From: Porphyra umbilicalis
Taxonomy: Eukaryota; Rhodophyta; Bangiophyceae; Bangiales; Bangiaceae
Assembly (NCBI GenBank): GCA_002049455.2
Contig: KV919269.1
Coordinates: forward strand, 1-36,091
Direction of reading: 5' to 3'
Length of the DNA stretch: 36,091 nucleotides
Under the pieces are notes generated by a model. It saw nothing but the letters and a program-made list of their open reading frames with translations. It ran no database searches and had not been told where the DNA came from. Shown here piece by piece: positions 1 to 11,108 of this stretch; the stretch's first letter is position 1; every line of letters starts with the position of its first letter. The translations under genes were made by a program, and so were the position numbers.

Positions 1-1029
1 AACGAGGATCGATTCTAGGACCTTATCGACCCGATCAAATTGGCCAATTACTTGACGACGCGTGATGAAACTTGCAGCCCGCGCCTGCAACAAATGCGGA
101 TCGTCGAGCAAATCAGGCTGCACGTACACCAGGTTTCGAATAATCACCTTGAGGTCATTGAAAACGCCTTCGATCGGCTGCAGGTCCGGGCTGTAGGCAG
201 GGAGACGAAGGAAAGGCACGCCATTGTTGCCCAAAAAGGTGTCGCCGAGGTGGTTGTGGATAGGCGCGTTGTCAAACAACACGACGCAGTTGGATGCCTG
301 TAGGTGCCACGGCCGCCCGGGCACGTACACGCCGAGCTTCGGCATTAGCAGCTGCAAAAACAGCCGCCAGTCCGCCGCCTTCAACCCCCCGTCGCGCACG
401 ACCACCGACTGGAACCCGAGGATGCGCCCGTCTGGTGGAACCGCCATCGTCGTGCTGGTCCTCGGAACTGACCGCGGGTCCCGACCGCGCTCACGGGAGC
501 GCTCATTCGCAAGAGCTCGGCCGTACCGGCGAAAGACGTCGCCGCCGTCTGTGTGCGTCTCGTCAACCGAGACGATGCACCGACGGGGGATCCTCGCACG
601 AGCAACGGCGTGTTCCCGACGAACGGCGTCCAACGACTCACGAAAAAGACGCAGCACGACCTTCCGCGTGAAGCCCAGCCGCCGCATGTGTAGGTCCACC
701 GTACTCTTCGAACACCGCAGACCTACGAACTCCCCGCTGGGGTGGTCGCGCATGGCAGCTAACATCGCCGCGTGCTCTCGAAGGAGCGCCCGAGGGTTGT
801 CCCGAACGAGCGAGATGAGGGCCAACATCAGCCGATTGTCGAACCAGCAACTCGACGAGTGGAGGTTCCTGTGAAAGGGGTCGCGCCAAGCGGATCCGTG
901 GTCACGATAGTACGAAGCCCACCGTTTGAGCGTCGAGCGCTTGACACCGATGTTCTCGTGGATGACGTGTCGGGCGACCTCGTTGCGTAGCATGGCGATC
1001 GCAACAAGCCGAACTTCTACGCTGTACAT
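1..1029 (-). CDS. DDE transposase, IS630/Tc1-mariner type, C-terminus cut by window edge
   Basis: Reading leftwards from the ATG at 1029-1027, the frame is open for 343 codons and still open at base 1. An N-terminal helix-turn-helix-like segment is visible (IGVKRSTLKRWASYYRD, residues ~27-43), with a second at ~107-123 (KSTVDLHMRRLGFTRK). The catalytic domain follows the DDE_3 pattern: D156 in SVDETHTDGG, D253 in VLFDNAPIHNHLGD, and E287 in LPAYSPDLQPIEGVFNDLK, with 33 residues between the second and third acidic residues. Such enzymes cut and paste DNA at terminal inverted repeats. No stop or frame break is seen, so the visible part could be functional. The start was chosen because the frame upstream runs into satellite DNA about 20 bp away. 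No terminal inverted repeat is visible on the 5' side. The family call is firm; whether the element is still mobile cannot be told. Confidence 0.9.
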   Translation of the reverse strand, partial: MYSVEVRLVAIAMLRNEVARHVIHENIGVKRSTLKRWASYYRDHGSAWRDPFHRNLHSSSCWFDNRLMLALISLVRDNPRALLREHAAMLAAMRDHPSGEFVGLRCSKSTVDLHMRRLGFTRKVVLRLFRESLDAVRREHAVARARIPRRCIVSVDETHTDGGDVFRRYGRALANERSRERGRDPRSVPRTSTTMAVPPDGRILGFQSVVVRDGGLKAADWRLFLQLLMPKLGVYVPGRPWHLQASNCVVLFDNAPIHNHLGDTFLGNNGVPFLRLPAYSPDLQPIEGVFNDLKVIIRNLVYVQPDLLDDPHLLQARAASFITRRQVIGQFDRVDKVLESILV

Positions 1030-1045
1030 GACAACACGGATGACC

Positions 1046-4000
1046 CCCGCCCAACCACTTGACCACTCGCCGCGCCGGGAACGCGCGGCGACAAACACCG
1101 GGCGACCGCCGACGCGCCCGCCTCCCGCCAACGACTTGACCACCCGCCGCGCCGGGAACGCGCGGCGACAAACGCCGCGCAACCACCGCCACGTCTGCTA
1201 CCACCCAACGCCTCGACCGCACACACCGCCGACACCGCGCGGCGACAAGCGCCGCACAACCACCGCCGCGTCTGCCCCCCCCAACGACTTGACGACTCGC
1301 CGCGCCGGGAACGCGCGGCGACAAACGCCGGGCGACCACCGCCGCGTCTGCCCCCCCCAACGACTTGACGACTCGCCGCGCCGGGAACGCGCGGCGACGA
1401 ACGCCGGGCGACCGCCGACGCGCCCGCCGCCCGCCAACGACTTGACCACCCGCCGCGCCGAGAACGCGCGGCGACAAACGCCGCACAACCACCGCCGCGT
1501 CCGCCTCCATCCAACGCCTCGACCGCACACACCGCCGACACCGCGCGGCGACAAACGCCGCGCAACCACCGCCACGTCTGCCCCCGAACAACGACTTGAC
1601 CACTCGCCGCGCCGGGAACGCGCGGCGACAAACGCCGGGCGACCGCCGACGCGCCCGCCCCCTCCTAACGACTTGATCACCCGCCGCGCCGAGAACGCGC
1701 GGCGACAAACGCCGCGCAACCACCGCCACGTCTGCTACCACCCAACGCCTCGACCGCACACACCGCCGACACCGCGCGGCGACAAGCGCCGCACAACCAC
1801 CGCCGCGTCTGCCCCCCCCCAACGACTTGACGACTCGCCGCGCCGGGAACGCGCGGCGACAAACGCCGGGCGACCACCGCCGCGTCTGCCCCCCCCCAAC
1901 GACTTGACGACTCGCCGCGCCGGGAACGCGCGGCGACGAACGCCGGGCGACCGCCGACGCGCCCGCCGCCCGCCAACGACTTGACCACCCGCCGCGCCGA
2001 GAACGCGCGGCGACAAACGCCGCACAACCACCGCCGCGTCTGCCCCCCCCCAACGACTTGACTACTCGCCGCGCCGGGAACGCGCGGCGACAAACGCCGG
2101 GCGACCGCCGACGCGCCCGCCTCCGGCCAACGACTTGACCACCCGCCGCGCCGAGAACGCCCGGCGACAAACGCCGCACAACCACCGCCGCGTCCGCCTC
2201 CACCCAACGCCTCGACCGCACACACCGCCTACACCGCGCGGCGACAAACGCCGCACAACCACCGCCGCGTCTGCCCCCCCCCAACGACTTGACGACTCGC
2301 CGCGCCGGGAACGCGCGGCGACAAACGCCGGGCGACCGCCGACGCGCCCGCCTCCCGCCAACGACTTGACCACCCGCCGCGCCGAGAACGCCCGGCGACA
2401 AACGCCGCACAACCACCGCCGCGTCCGCCTCCACCCAACGCCTCGACCGCACACACCGCCTACACCGCGCGGCGACAAACGCCGCACAACCACCGCCGCG
2501 TCTGCCCCCCCCCAACGACTTGACGACTCGCCGCGCCGGGAACGCGCGGCGACAAACGCCGGGCGACCGCCGACGCGCCCGCCGCCCGCCAACGACTTGA
2601 CCACCCGCCGCGCCGAGAACGCCCGGCAACAAACGCCGCACAACCACCGCCGCGTCCGCCTCCACCCAACGCCTCGACCGCACACACCGCCGACACCGCG
2701 CGGCGACAAACGCCGCGCAACCACCGCCACGTCTGCCCCCGAACAAGGACTTGACCACTCGCCGCGCCGGGAACGCGCGGCGACAAACGCCGGGCGACCG
2801 CCGACGCGCCCGCCGCCCGCCAACGACTTGACCACTCGCCGCGCCGGGAACGCGCGGCGACAAACGCCGGGCGACCGCCGACGCGCCCGCCTCCCGCCAA
2901 CGACTTGACCACCCGCCGCACCGGGAACGCGCGACGACAAACGCCGCGCAACCACCGCCACGTCTGCTACCACCCAACGCCTCGACCGCACACACCGCCG
3001 ACACCGCGCGGCGACAAACGCCGCGCAACCACCGCCACGTTTGCCCCCGAACAACGACTTGACCACTCGCCGCGCCGGGAACGCGCGGCGACAGACGCCG
3101 GGCGACCGCCGACGCGCCCGCCCCCTCCTAACGACTTGATCACCCGCCGCGCCGGGAACGCGCGGCGACAAACGCCGCGCAACCACCGCCACGTCTGCTA
3201 CCACCCAACGCCTCGGCCTCACACACCGCCGACACCGCGCGGCGACAAACGCCGCGCAGCAACCGCCGCTTCCGCCCCCGCACAACGTTTTGACCGCCCG
3301 CCGCAAAGAGTCCGGGACGCAACTGGCGCCGCGCGACCGCGGACGCGCACACCCTCTGCCGACGCCTCGGCCGAACGCGGTGCAGCCACCGCACAGCAAA
3401 GGACGCCGCGCAGCAACCGTCGCGTCCGCCGCCGCCCAACCTCTTGACCGCCCGCCGCAAAGAGTCTGCGACGCAACAAGCGCCGCGCGACCGCGGACGC
3501 ACACACCCTCCCCCAACGCCTCGGCCGCACGCCGCGCAGCGACCGCACGGCAAAGGACGCCGCGCAGCAACCGTCGCGTCCGCCGCCGCCCAACCTCTTG
3601 ACCGCCCGCCGCAAAGAGTCTGCGACGCAACAAGCGCCGCGCGACCGCGGACGCACACACCCTCCCCCAACGCCTCGGCCGCACGCCGCGCAGCGACCGC
3701 ACGGCAAAGGACGCCGCGCAACAACCGTCGCGACCGCGGACGCGCCCGGCCCCCCGCAACGCCTCAGCCGCACGTGGAGCCGCGTCCGTGCGGCAACAAA
3801 AGCCGCGCGCCTGCCGACGCGTCTGCCGCCGCCAAACGACTTCACCGCCCGCCGCACCGCGTCCGCGCGGCAGAGGACGCCGCGCACCCACCGACGCGCT
3901 CGCCCTCCCCAACGACGTGACGTCACGCGGCGCCGGGACCGCGCGGCAACAGACGCCGCGCGACCGCGGACGCGCTTGCCCCCCCGCAATGCCTCGGCCG

Positions 4001-5346
4001 CACGTGGAGCCGCGTCCGTGCGGCAACAAAAGCCGCGCGCCTGCCGACGCGTCTGCCGCCGTCAAACGACTTCACCGCCCGCCGCACCGCGTCCGCGCGG
4101 CAGAGGACGCCGCGCACCCACCGACGCGCTCGCCCTCCCCCAACGACTTGACGTCACGCGGCGCCGGGACCGCGCGGCAACAGACGCGGCGCGACCGCGG
4201 ACGCGCTTGCCCCCCCGCAATGCCTCGGCCGCACGTGGAGCCGCGTCCGTACGGAAACAAAAGCCGCGCGCCTGCGACGCGTCTGCCCCTACCCAACGAC
4301 TCGGCCGCCACACCGCCGAGACCGCGCGACAACAGACGCCGCGTGACCACCGAGGCGCCCGTCCCCCCCAACCTCCGTGATTGCTGGTGGCGACGAGTGC
4401 GCGGCAACGGATGCCGCGTGACGACCGTCGCGTCCGCCGCCGCCCAACCACTTGACCGCCCGCCGCAAAGATTCCGCGACGCAACAGGCGCCGCGCGACT
4501 GCGGACGCGCACACCCTCCCCCAACGCCTCGGCCGCACGCGGCTCCGAGACCACGCAACAAAGGACGCAGCGCGGCGACCGACGCGCCCGCTGCCCTTTG
4601 ACAGCGTGGCGGCCCGCGGCACCGAGACCTCCACGCAGCAGAGGGCGCGCGCCCACCGAAGAGCCCGCCGACAGACGCCGCGCGCAGAGCGACGAGGCCG
4701 CCAACAGACGCCGCACAACCGCTGCCGCGACCGCCCCTGCCAAACCGCGCAGCCGCACCCAGCACCCAGCGCCTCGTGCGCGCCTCAACAGACGCCGCGC
4801 AACCACCGATGCACCCGCCGCTCCCTCCGAGTTGACCGCACGTGGCGCCGCGACCGCGCGGCAGAGGACGCCGCGCAACCACCGCCGCGTCCGCCCGCGC
4901 CGAACCACGTGACCGCACGCGACGCGGCGTCCGCGTGGCTACAGACGCCGCGCGACCACCGACGCGCACGCCCCCCCCCAACGACTGGACCCCACGCGGC
5001 GCCGCGTCCGCGCGGCAACAGCCGCCGCGCGACCACCGAGGCGCCCGTCCCCCCCTACCTCCGTGATCGCTGGTGGCGACGAGTGCGCGGCAACGGATGC
5101 CGCGTGACGACCAACCAGCGCCCCCCCCCCCAACGGCGTGTCCGCCCGCGACGCCAAGACCGCGCCGCAGAGGACGCTGCGCTACAGTCAACCAGCGACG
5201 GCCAACCAGCCCGGCGCCCACCAACGGCGTGTCAGCCCGCAGCGCCAGGGACGGCGAGCCAACGACCGGCAACCCCACCCTCCCGCAACGACTTCACCGC
5301 CAGCGGCTGGAGGTCCACGCGGCAATGGACGCCGCCCGACAACAGA
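1046..5346. repeat. 77-bp tandem satellite array, about 56 units
   Basis: Successive units begin with CAAC(C/G)(A/C)CTTGACC-like starts at 1052, 1129, 1206 and 1282, giving a period of 77 bp (76-78, varying with C-run length). A typical unit contains CGCCGCGC, a 7-nt spacer CGGGAAC, then GCGCGGCG: an 8-bp stem inverted repeat able to form a hairpin. Units are most alike from 1050 to 3280. From 3290 a subfamily with CGCCGCAAAGAGTC appears, with a clear 154-bp dimer period (compare 3444 and 3598). Around 2135-2700 a 231-bp trimer period is clear. Units become more diverged towards 5346. There is no coding constraint: 77 is not a multiple of 3, and open frames occur on both strands only because the sequence almost lacks A/T-rich stop codons. 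Confidence 0.93.
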
Positions 5347-5399
5347 CTAAAGAGCACGCCACCAAGGGCGACACAGCCCGCTGTGGCGACCAGGGCCTG

Positions 5400-6950
5400 A
5401 GGTGGATAAAGTAGAGCCAGACATATCCGCACATTATACTCGTAATAATCCATATTCCGTGCCGCAGCCGCGTATCCAAATCGTACTCTGTTCATCTGCC
5501 GCCGGATATACTGAGCCTAAATGACTCTCTAAAGGCAGGATAAACGATAATCTGAATCGAATTACGACCTTGCTGGATCCGGCTCACTGACTCCGCGCCG
5601 CATTGCTGGCGCGTGGGGATGCCTCGCCACCAGGGGTTGTCAGGATATGCATTTCGAGGCGAAATAGGATACAGATGCACGCGGATGCCGTGTATCTGAT
5701 TACGGATAAATCGCTTAACTAAGATCCGGATGCGGATATCTGCCTCCGAAATCGGATTATTACGTAGATTATATCCGTATCTGAGTACGATTATCGTATC
5801 CGATTAGAGGTCTACAAGTCCGTCAGGCCGCACAATTAGGGCCAGAAAAAAACGCCATTCAGACACTTGTTGAGTGCTGAATGGACGTCAAGTACCACGT
5901 GATATTCACATTTGATGTGTACGCCCCAACGGGCGCGGTCCAGGCAGTTCCCCGCCGTTTTTGTAAACGGTCGTCAGATAGACCGTTCTGAAACTCGTGT
6001 CACACTTTGCTGGTATCGCAAGCGGGCCAAGTCGCGTGCTTGAACGGTTTCTTCCGGGTCGGGCGGGATTGCCGCTTGTCGCTGCAACATGGTTGCAGAT
6101 GAATCTCCCGATGGTCGGATTGGGAAAAGAGAGGTGGACTGCGTTGTACCGGAATTCTGTCTGCCCGAGAAGTTTAATAAACTTGTATATCCCTGTATCC
6201 TGCCTCTTATATCTGGAATACGGATCTGATATAATCTTGCAATTTTTGTAGGACAGGATAGATATATCCTTTCCTCTCTTTCTCAGAATGCAATTAGAAT
6301 ATGCGTCCCCGGCGCGTATCCGACGTGGATACGGATATAATGCATGGATACATTCATCAGGGATATATCCATGACAACCCCTGCTCGCCACCCGGCTTAG
6401 CCGCCAACATCTGGCAATGCCAAGCGGCGATTTTGCCGGAGAATGCCCGAACAGTTCTGTCCCGTGTCTGAATCCGTTTGCCTTGTTGTCAACGGCCCGC
6501 GCGCGAACCCGAACGGGCACCCCCCGGTGAGCACACGAGAGTTTCAACAATCCCTACTGACGAGGACAGCTGCATCATCAAAATCAATTCCCACAACCAG
6601 AGGTACTTGACGGCTGTTAATCGCTATAAATTCTTGTGATTAGAAGCGCTAGTTCCAGTAATCGTAAGGCTGCACCTGGTGAGATGTGTCCTTTCGAGAG
6701 TTCTACTAATAGTCCACATCCACCGTCCAAGAGAATATATTCCATCAGTCTATCCGAACTATATCCCAAATCGAACTAGTTGAGTATCCGATTTTAATAC
6801 TGATCTTTACTCTGTCCGGCCCAGCAAGATCCGATTTCGGATAGTTGTCTTTGTCAAATAGTCAATCCAGAGTGCATGTCAGGGGATGTGGAATATATTC
6901 TAATGCAACAAAACATGCCTGATTCCAAAGCCCCTGGTGGCGACTGCGTG
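5400..6950. other. Less GC-rich spacer between satellite blocks, no gene seen
   Basis: Base composition drops sharply after the satellite. The stretch is peppered with GGATA/CGGAT and its complement TATCC/ATCCG (for example near 5504, 5642, 5668, 5703, 5727, 5770, 5793, 6188, 6218, 6253, 6316-6370, 6790 and 6830). A 214-codon open frame on the minus strand (6550-5906) has no recognisable domain and mixed codon use, so I do not call it a gene. It may be a decayed mobile element; I could not find matching inverted termini. Confidence 0.6.
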
Positions 6951-6959
6951 CGATTTCAC

Positions 6960-7200
6960 AGCCCACCCACCACCAACGGCGTCACCGCCCGCGGTGCCGA
7001 GTTCACGGGGCAACAACCGTCGACCAACAACCTCCCAGCCCGCCTCCATCCAGCGGCGTGACCGCCCTCGGCGAAAGGACCCGCGGCGAAAGGACCCAGC
7101 GGCAGTAACCGCCAACCAACGACCCAGCGACCAGCTACCCGCCCGCCGCCAACGGCGTCACCGCCTGCAGTTCCAAGTTGGCGCGCGCCGTCAACTCTGC
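6960..7200. repeat. Decayed island of the 77-bp satellite
   Basis: The unit core CAACGGCGTCACCGCC appears at 6973, a variant CAGCGGCGTGACCGCC at 7051 (78 bp later), and the core again at 7150. The last interval is lengthened by a local duplication of GGCGAAAGGACCC near 7070-7090. The same CAACGGCGTGTC core occurs at the worn right end of the main array (near 5133 and 5222). I read this as an old, separated piece of the same satellite. Confidence 0.65.
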
Positions 7201-7204
7201 CGAC

Positions 7205-8734
7205 CTCGTTGATACGACTGGAGAGAAGGGGGAAGAAGGGAAACATGCCGACGATCGGCGGGGAGAGGGATACCAGACTCGAGGGTGGCCGTGATGCAAA
7301 ACAGCTGGCTGATAGAAACTCCAGCTGGCTGGCCTTGCATTTTTCTGCGGTCGGCTGCCTATCTCAGTAGAGGTCTCCGTAGAGGAAACCGTGCATGGTC
7401 TGTGCACCCGAGATGCTTGGAATTTTCTACCGGTCCACAAACGCGCTCATGCCATTGGCTGCTGATGCCGCACGTTTGCTGACAGCACGTTTCCTTGCAT
7501 GTATCGCCGGCAAAGGAAGGGGGTCCATTTTTGGCGGAAGTGCCATACAGGTTTGCAACACCTAAGCTCATGTGCTAACTGGAGCTTCGAAGAGGGGTGT
7601 CCCAAATCGTGTTTTCTTCACAAGGGGCTACATGGGGGTCTTTTTAACGTTTTTATTGGTAAGGTCGTGCCCTTTTCTTCGTGCTCAAATTGTCAGCACA
7701 TGCCTGCTCTAGTATCTGTGCATTTGATTGGGCCGCGTGATCGTCACCTGTCGAAGTTGCAATGAATGACACTTTCCCCCATGACACGTCAAGATGTGCC
7801 GCCTCTGATAACACTGTCAGGGGCTGTTCTGGAAGCACAGTGGGACCGAGTGGGTCACATTACATTATCGGACCGTTGCAGAAGGCCAGTGGGCCGAGAA
7901 AAAAAGAAAAAACCGCCATGTCTCATTTTTGGGACACGCACCATAGTGCCATGACACGACCAACCTACACTACACTCACAACACAGGCCCCACCACGAAC
8001 AAGCCCCACCTGCTCCTTTGTGTCGGGGAACGAGCCGGGCGGAACACATGAGAGAGCAGCGAATGAAAGACAAAACAGAACGCAAGAGAAGAAAGACAGC
8101 AAAGCAACACGCCAGATACACGAAGAGAATGACCAGCAGCGCAAGAAAAGAACAAGCTCATATTGTCAGGACCTCATCTAAGCTTGACCTCTGCACAGTG
8201 CACAGGACAGTGTTCCCCTCCCCCGTCCACCAGAGAATCGTCCGCGAGTAATACGTCCCCCCCTCCCCACCGGAATAACACCCGAGGCACCGAGAGAGAT
8301 CAACATGCCAACAAAAGGAGGCGATACAGTCGCGGGGACTTACCAGTCGGGATGGTGGCAACGGGGGCCACCGAGAATAGATGCTCAAGTGACGGAGGCG
8401 GGCGGCGGAGGCGGGGGGGGGTCGCGACAGGGGGGGTCACGGTGCGGGGGGGGCGCGCCTTAGGGTGGTCAAGGCGAGAGGAGTGGTGATGGGGGGGGAA
8501 GACGACGGGGACGGGTGGTTTCGGGGGGGAGGGGAGGGCGAGGGGAGCACACAGCGGCACAGGGTGGCGCGGTAGCAGAGGACAGCGGCGGCTGCGTAGC
8601 AGACGAGTGCGAAGCAGGCGAGTGCGAGAGGCGGCCGACGAAAACTGGTTGAAGAGGGCGCGCCCTTCGCACCCCCGCCACGCGGCGTCTCGTCCGCCTA
8701 ACGCAACAAAGTGGAAGGGCGCGGCGCGAGCTCG
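7205..8734. other. Intergenic stretch, no gene recognised
   Basis: Only short open frames of mixed composition occur on either strand, and none matches a domain I know. The base composition is intermediate up to about 8370. After that the plus strand becomes G-rich (several G6-G9 runs between 8410 and 8530). An A-rich patch sits at 7898-7912. The right part may hold the 3' untranslated region of the minus-strand gene that ends at 8735. Confidence 0.5.
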
Positions 8735-9633
8735 TCAGAGTGTCAGTCGGAAGGCCCAGCAGCCGCTGTGGGTAGAAAGATTCCACGGCTGTAAGTCACC
8801 AAGGTTGTGCGAGGGCGGGTTCGCTGCGCTCGTGGCGCAGGCTGGAAAGTGGAAAGAATCTGACTCATCAGGCGGTTCCTTTTGACTCAATAGGCTGCGC
8901 CTTTCCAGTAGGGGGGCGTGCGCGTAGCGGCGGCGCCAGCCCGCGCACGCGCCCTCCAGGGCGCCCACCGCCGCCGCCACCGCCGCCGCGTGCGCGGCCG
9001 CGTGGGCGTGGGAGGGGTGGCGCCACCCGATGGACCCCCCCACCCACGCCAGGGCGGCCCCCCCCCCCCCCCCCCGCGTCTCCCCCAGCGGCGCAAGCAC
9101 CACCGCGCGGGCGAGCGCGTCGGCGAGCGCCGCCGTTGCCTCGATGAGGACCGCGCCAGTCGGCGGCGAGCGGCGCGACAAACAGCCGGTGCGCCGGCCG
9201 GGTGTGGGCGCCCGAGTAGACGGGCGCCGCCGCGAGCACCGCCCCCATTTCCGACAGCGCGCCGACGAGCGGCGCGGCGGCGGCGGCGGCGAGCGCCCGC
9301 GGCGCCACGTGCGCGGTTGTACAGGGGGCCCCGCAGAGGCCGCCCAACTCGGACGCGCGAGCGCCCCCCGCGAGCGCGCCAAATGCCGCGTGAGGGTGGC
9401 GGAGAGGAGGGGCCCCAGCACCGCACCCGCGCCGCACCCACCAACGTCGACGGCCGTTGCCGTGGCGGCGGGGGGGGGGGCGCCCCCGCCCCCGCCGCCC
9501 CCGCCGCCGCCCCCGCCGACGCGGCGGCGCCCAATGGGAGCACCCCGACCGAGGCGCTCGGCGGCGGCGCGACCGCCGCCGCGAGCGCCGCCGCGACCGC
9601 CGCCGCGACCGCCGCCGCCGCGTCCGTGTCGGG

Positions 9634-9669
<36 letters not shown>

Positions 9670-9896
9670 GCCGTCGGGCGGCCGGCAGCAGCCCGTCTTC
9701 AAGTAGACGCGCGTGAGGCGCGCGTACATGGCGCCCGCGCCGCCAATGGCGCGCGCCAGCTCCCGCCGCGCGTCGGCGGCCGCAAAGCGGGGCAACACGC
9801 ACGTCGTGGCGGCGGTGGCGGCCACGACGCCCGCCGCCACATTGGCGGAGCGGGACAGCGCGTAGCGGAGGGTGGGAAAACAGTCGGGGGCGGTGG

Positions 9897-9927
<31 letters not shown>

Positions 9928-11108
9928 GGTGGCGGTGGCGGCGGTGGTGGCGGCGGCGGCGGGGGCGGCGGTGGCGGCGGCGGCGGGGGCGGCGGCGACG
10001 GCGCCCCCCCCCCCCCCCCAAACACGCACCCGCTCGTGCCGCGGGGGCACACCAACACCACCACGTTGGTGACGAGGTAGAGGAAGCCCGCGTAGCGAAA
10101 CTGGGCGGGCGTCACGAGCGCCGTCGCCGCCGCGGCGGCGCCGACGTACGCGACGACCACGGCGTCATAGGCGAGCAGCGGGGCGGACCGCGCCGCCGCG
10201 TGCACGGCGAGCGCCGCCGAGGCGCCGAGGAGCGTGGCGGCGACGCGGAGCGCCGAGATGAAGAGCGTCGCCTCGACGCTCACCTGCGCCGCCAGGGCGG
10301 CGGAGGAGTAGGTCCACGCCACCTCCCCGAGGGGCACGACGAGCGCGCCGCCGCCGCCCGTGGCGCCGACGGCCAAGACGGCGGCGAGGAGGGTGTATGG
10401 GAGCAAAAAGTAGTGGAGGCCGTACACCAGGCGCCACCGCCGCAGGCGCCGGCGGGCGGGCGGCCCCGCCGCCGCCGCCGACCGCAGGTAGAGGGACGGG
10501 CAGCGGCGCCGCAGGTGCGCGGCGGTTGCCCGAAAGGGAAAGGTCAGCGCGCGCACGGCGGCGGCGCCGAGCGGCGGCGGCGCGTCGGCAGCGCGCGCCG
10601 CCGCCGCCGCCGCCGCCGCTTGCGCGCCCCCCACCGCCGCCGCCATGCCGTGCGACGTGACGGCCGCAAAGAGGACGGCGCGCACGTCGCCGGCGCCGAC
10701 GCGCAGGGGCGCGTCGGGCTCGTGCGCGCCGCCCAGGGGGAGGGGCGCCGCCGGCGTGACGCCGGTTGCCTCCGCCACCGCCGCCGCCGCCGTCGCCGCC
10801 GCCGACGTGGACGGGGCGGCGGCTGCCATGACAGCGGTGGGGTTCCCCCCCCCCCCCCCCCCCCAACGCCCTGCCGCCAGTAGCGCCGAAACGCCAGCAG
10901 CGCGCTCTGGTACAGCCGCGCGCGGAGGCGCCCCCACGTGCGCGCGTCCACGTCGCGCTCGACGGCCCAGGGCGGGGTGCCCCGCGGGCGTGCCGCCGAC
11001 CCACACCCCCAGGCCGTGGGTGGCCGCCGCGCAGCGGGCGTAGAGGCTCGCCTAGTGGGGCACCGACGGGGGCGGAAAGTCGGTGCGGAGCCCGTCGGGG
11101 GTGCACTA
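8735..11108 (-). pseudogene. FUSC-type membrane transporter domain, frame-disrupted
   Basis: The core reads well in one minus-strand frame from about 10840 to 10020. It has hydrophobic spans (YGLHYFLLPYTLLAAVLAVG; the stretch around FISALRVAATLLGASAALAV; YDAVVVAYVGAAAAATALV; YAGFLYLVTNVVVLVC). In a shifted frame a further span follows, around LSRSANVAAGVVAATAATTC, then LPRFAAADARRELARAIGGA and GAMYARLTRVYLK. The R-x-x-x-T-L-L-G-A motif followed by a P-x-x-A-x-x-x-L-R-x-x-L-A segment is the hallmark of the FUSC/aromatic-acid exporter/ALMT-like fold, whose members move organic anions across membranes. Upstream, a segment with VDARTWGRLRARLYQSALLA lies in another frame. Frame changes fall at C20 (10845-10864), at C16 (10004-10019), near 10975, near 9475 and near 9160. 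Two in-frame TAG codons sit at 11106-11108 and 11052-11054. The exact 3' end is uncertain. It is either a decayed gene or an intact gene with sequence indels; substrate unknown. Confidence 0.6.
9892..10019. repeat. (GGC/GGT)n microsatellite followed by a C16 run
   Basis: An imperfect GGC/GGT triplet tract runs from about 9892 to 10000, followed by an uninterrupted C16 at 10004-10019. It lies inside the FUSC-like gene between two transmembrane blocks. There the minus-strand frames give poly-Ala on one side and poly-Pro/Gly on the other, and the coding frame changes across it. Confidence 0.85.

Noticed and set aside
902..4065. Open frames of 708 and 667 codons on the minus strand and others on the plus strand across the satellite
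   Set aside because: They are read-through of the 77-bp satellite: sequence repeats in all frames, Arg/Ala-rich, and no domain. The real minus-strand frame at the left end is the transposase, in a different frame.
5906..6550. 214-codon minus-strand open frame in the less GC-rich spacer
   Set aside because: No domain, no resident-gene codon bias, and full of the GGATA words of the spacer; better explained by chance.
11050..11107. A 55-bp intron (GTGCAC...CACTAG) removing the two TAG codons
   Set aside because: Joining the exons recreates a TAG at the junction and shifts the downstream frame; it is also very short compared with the other introns (181-322 bp).
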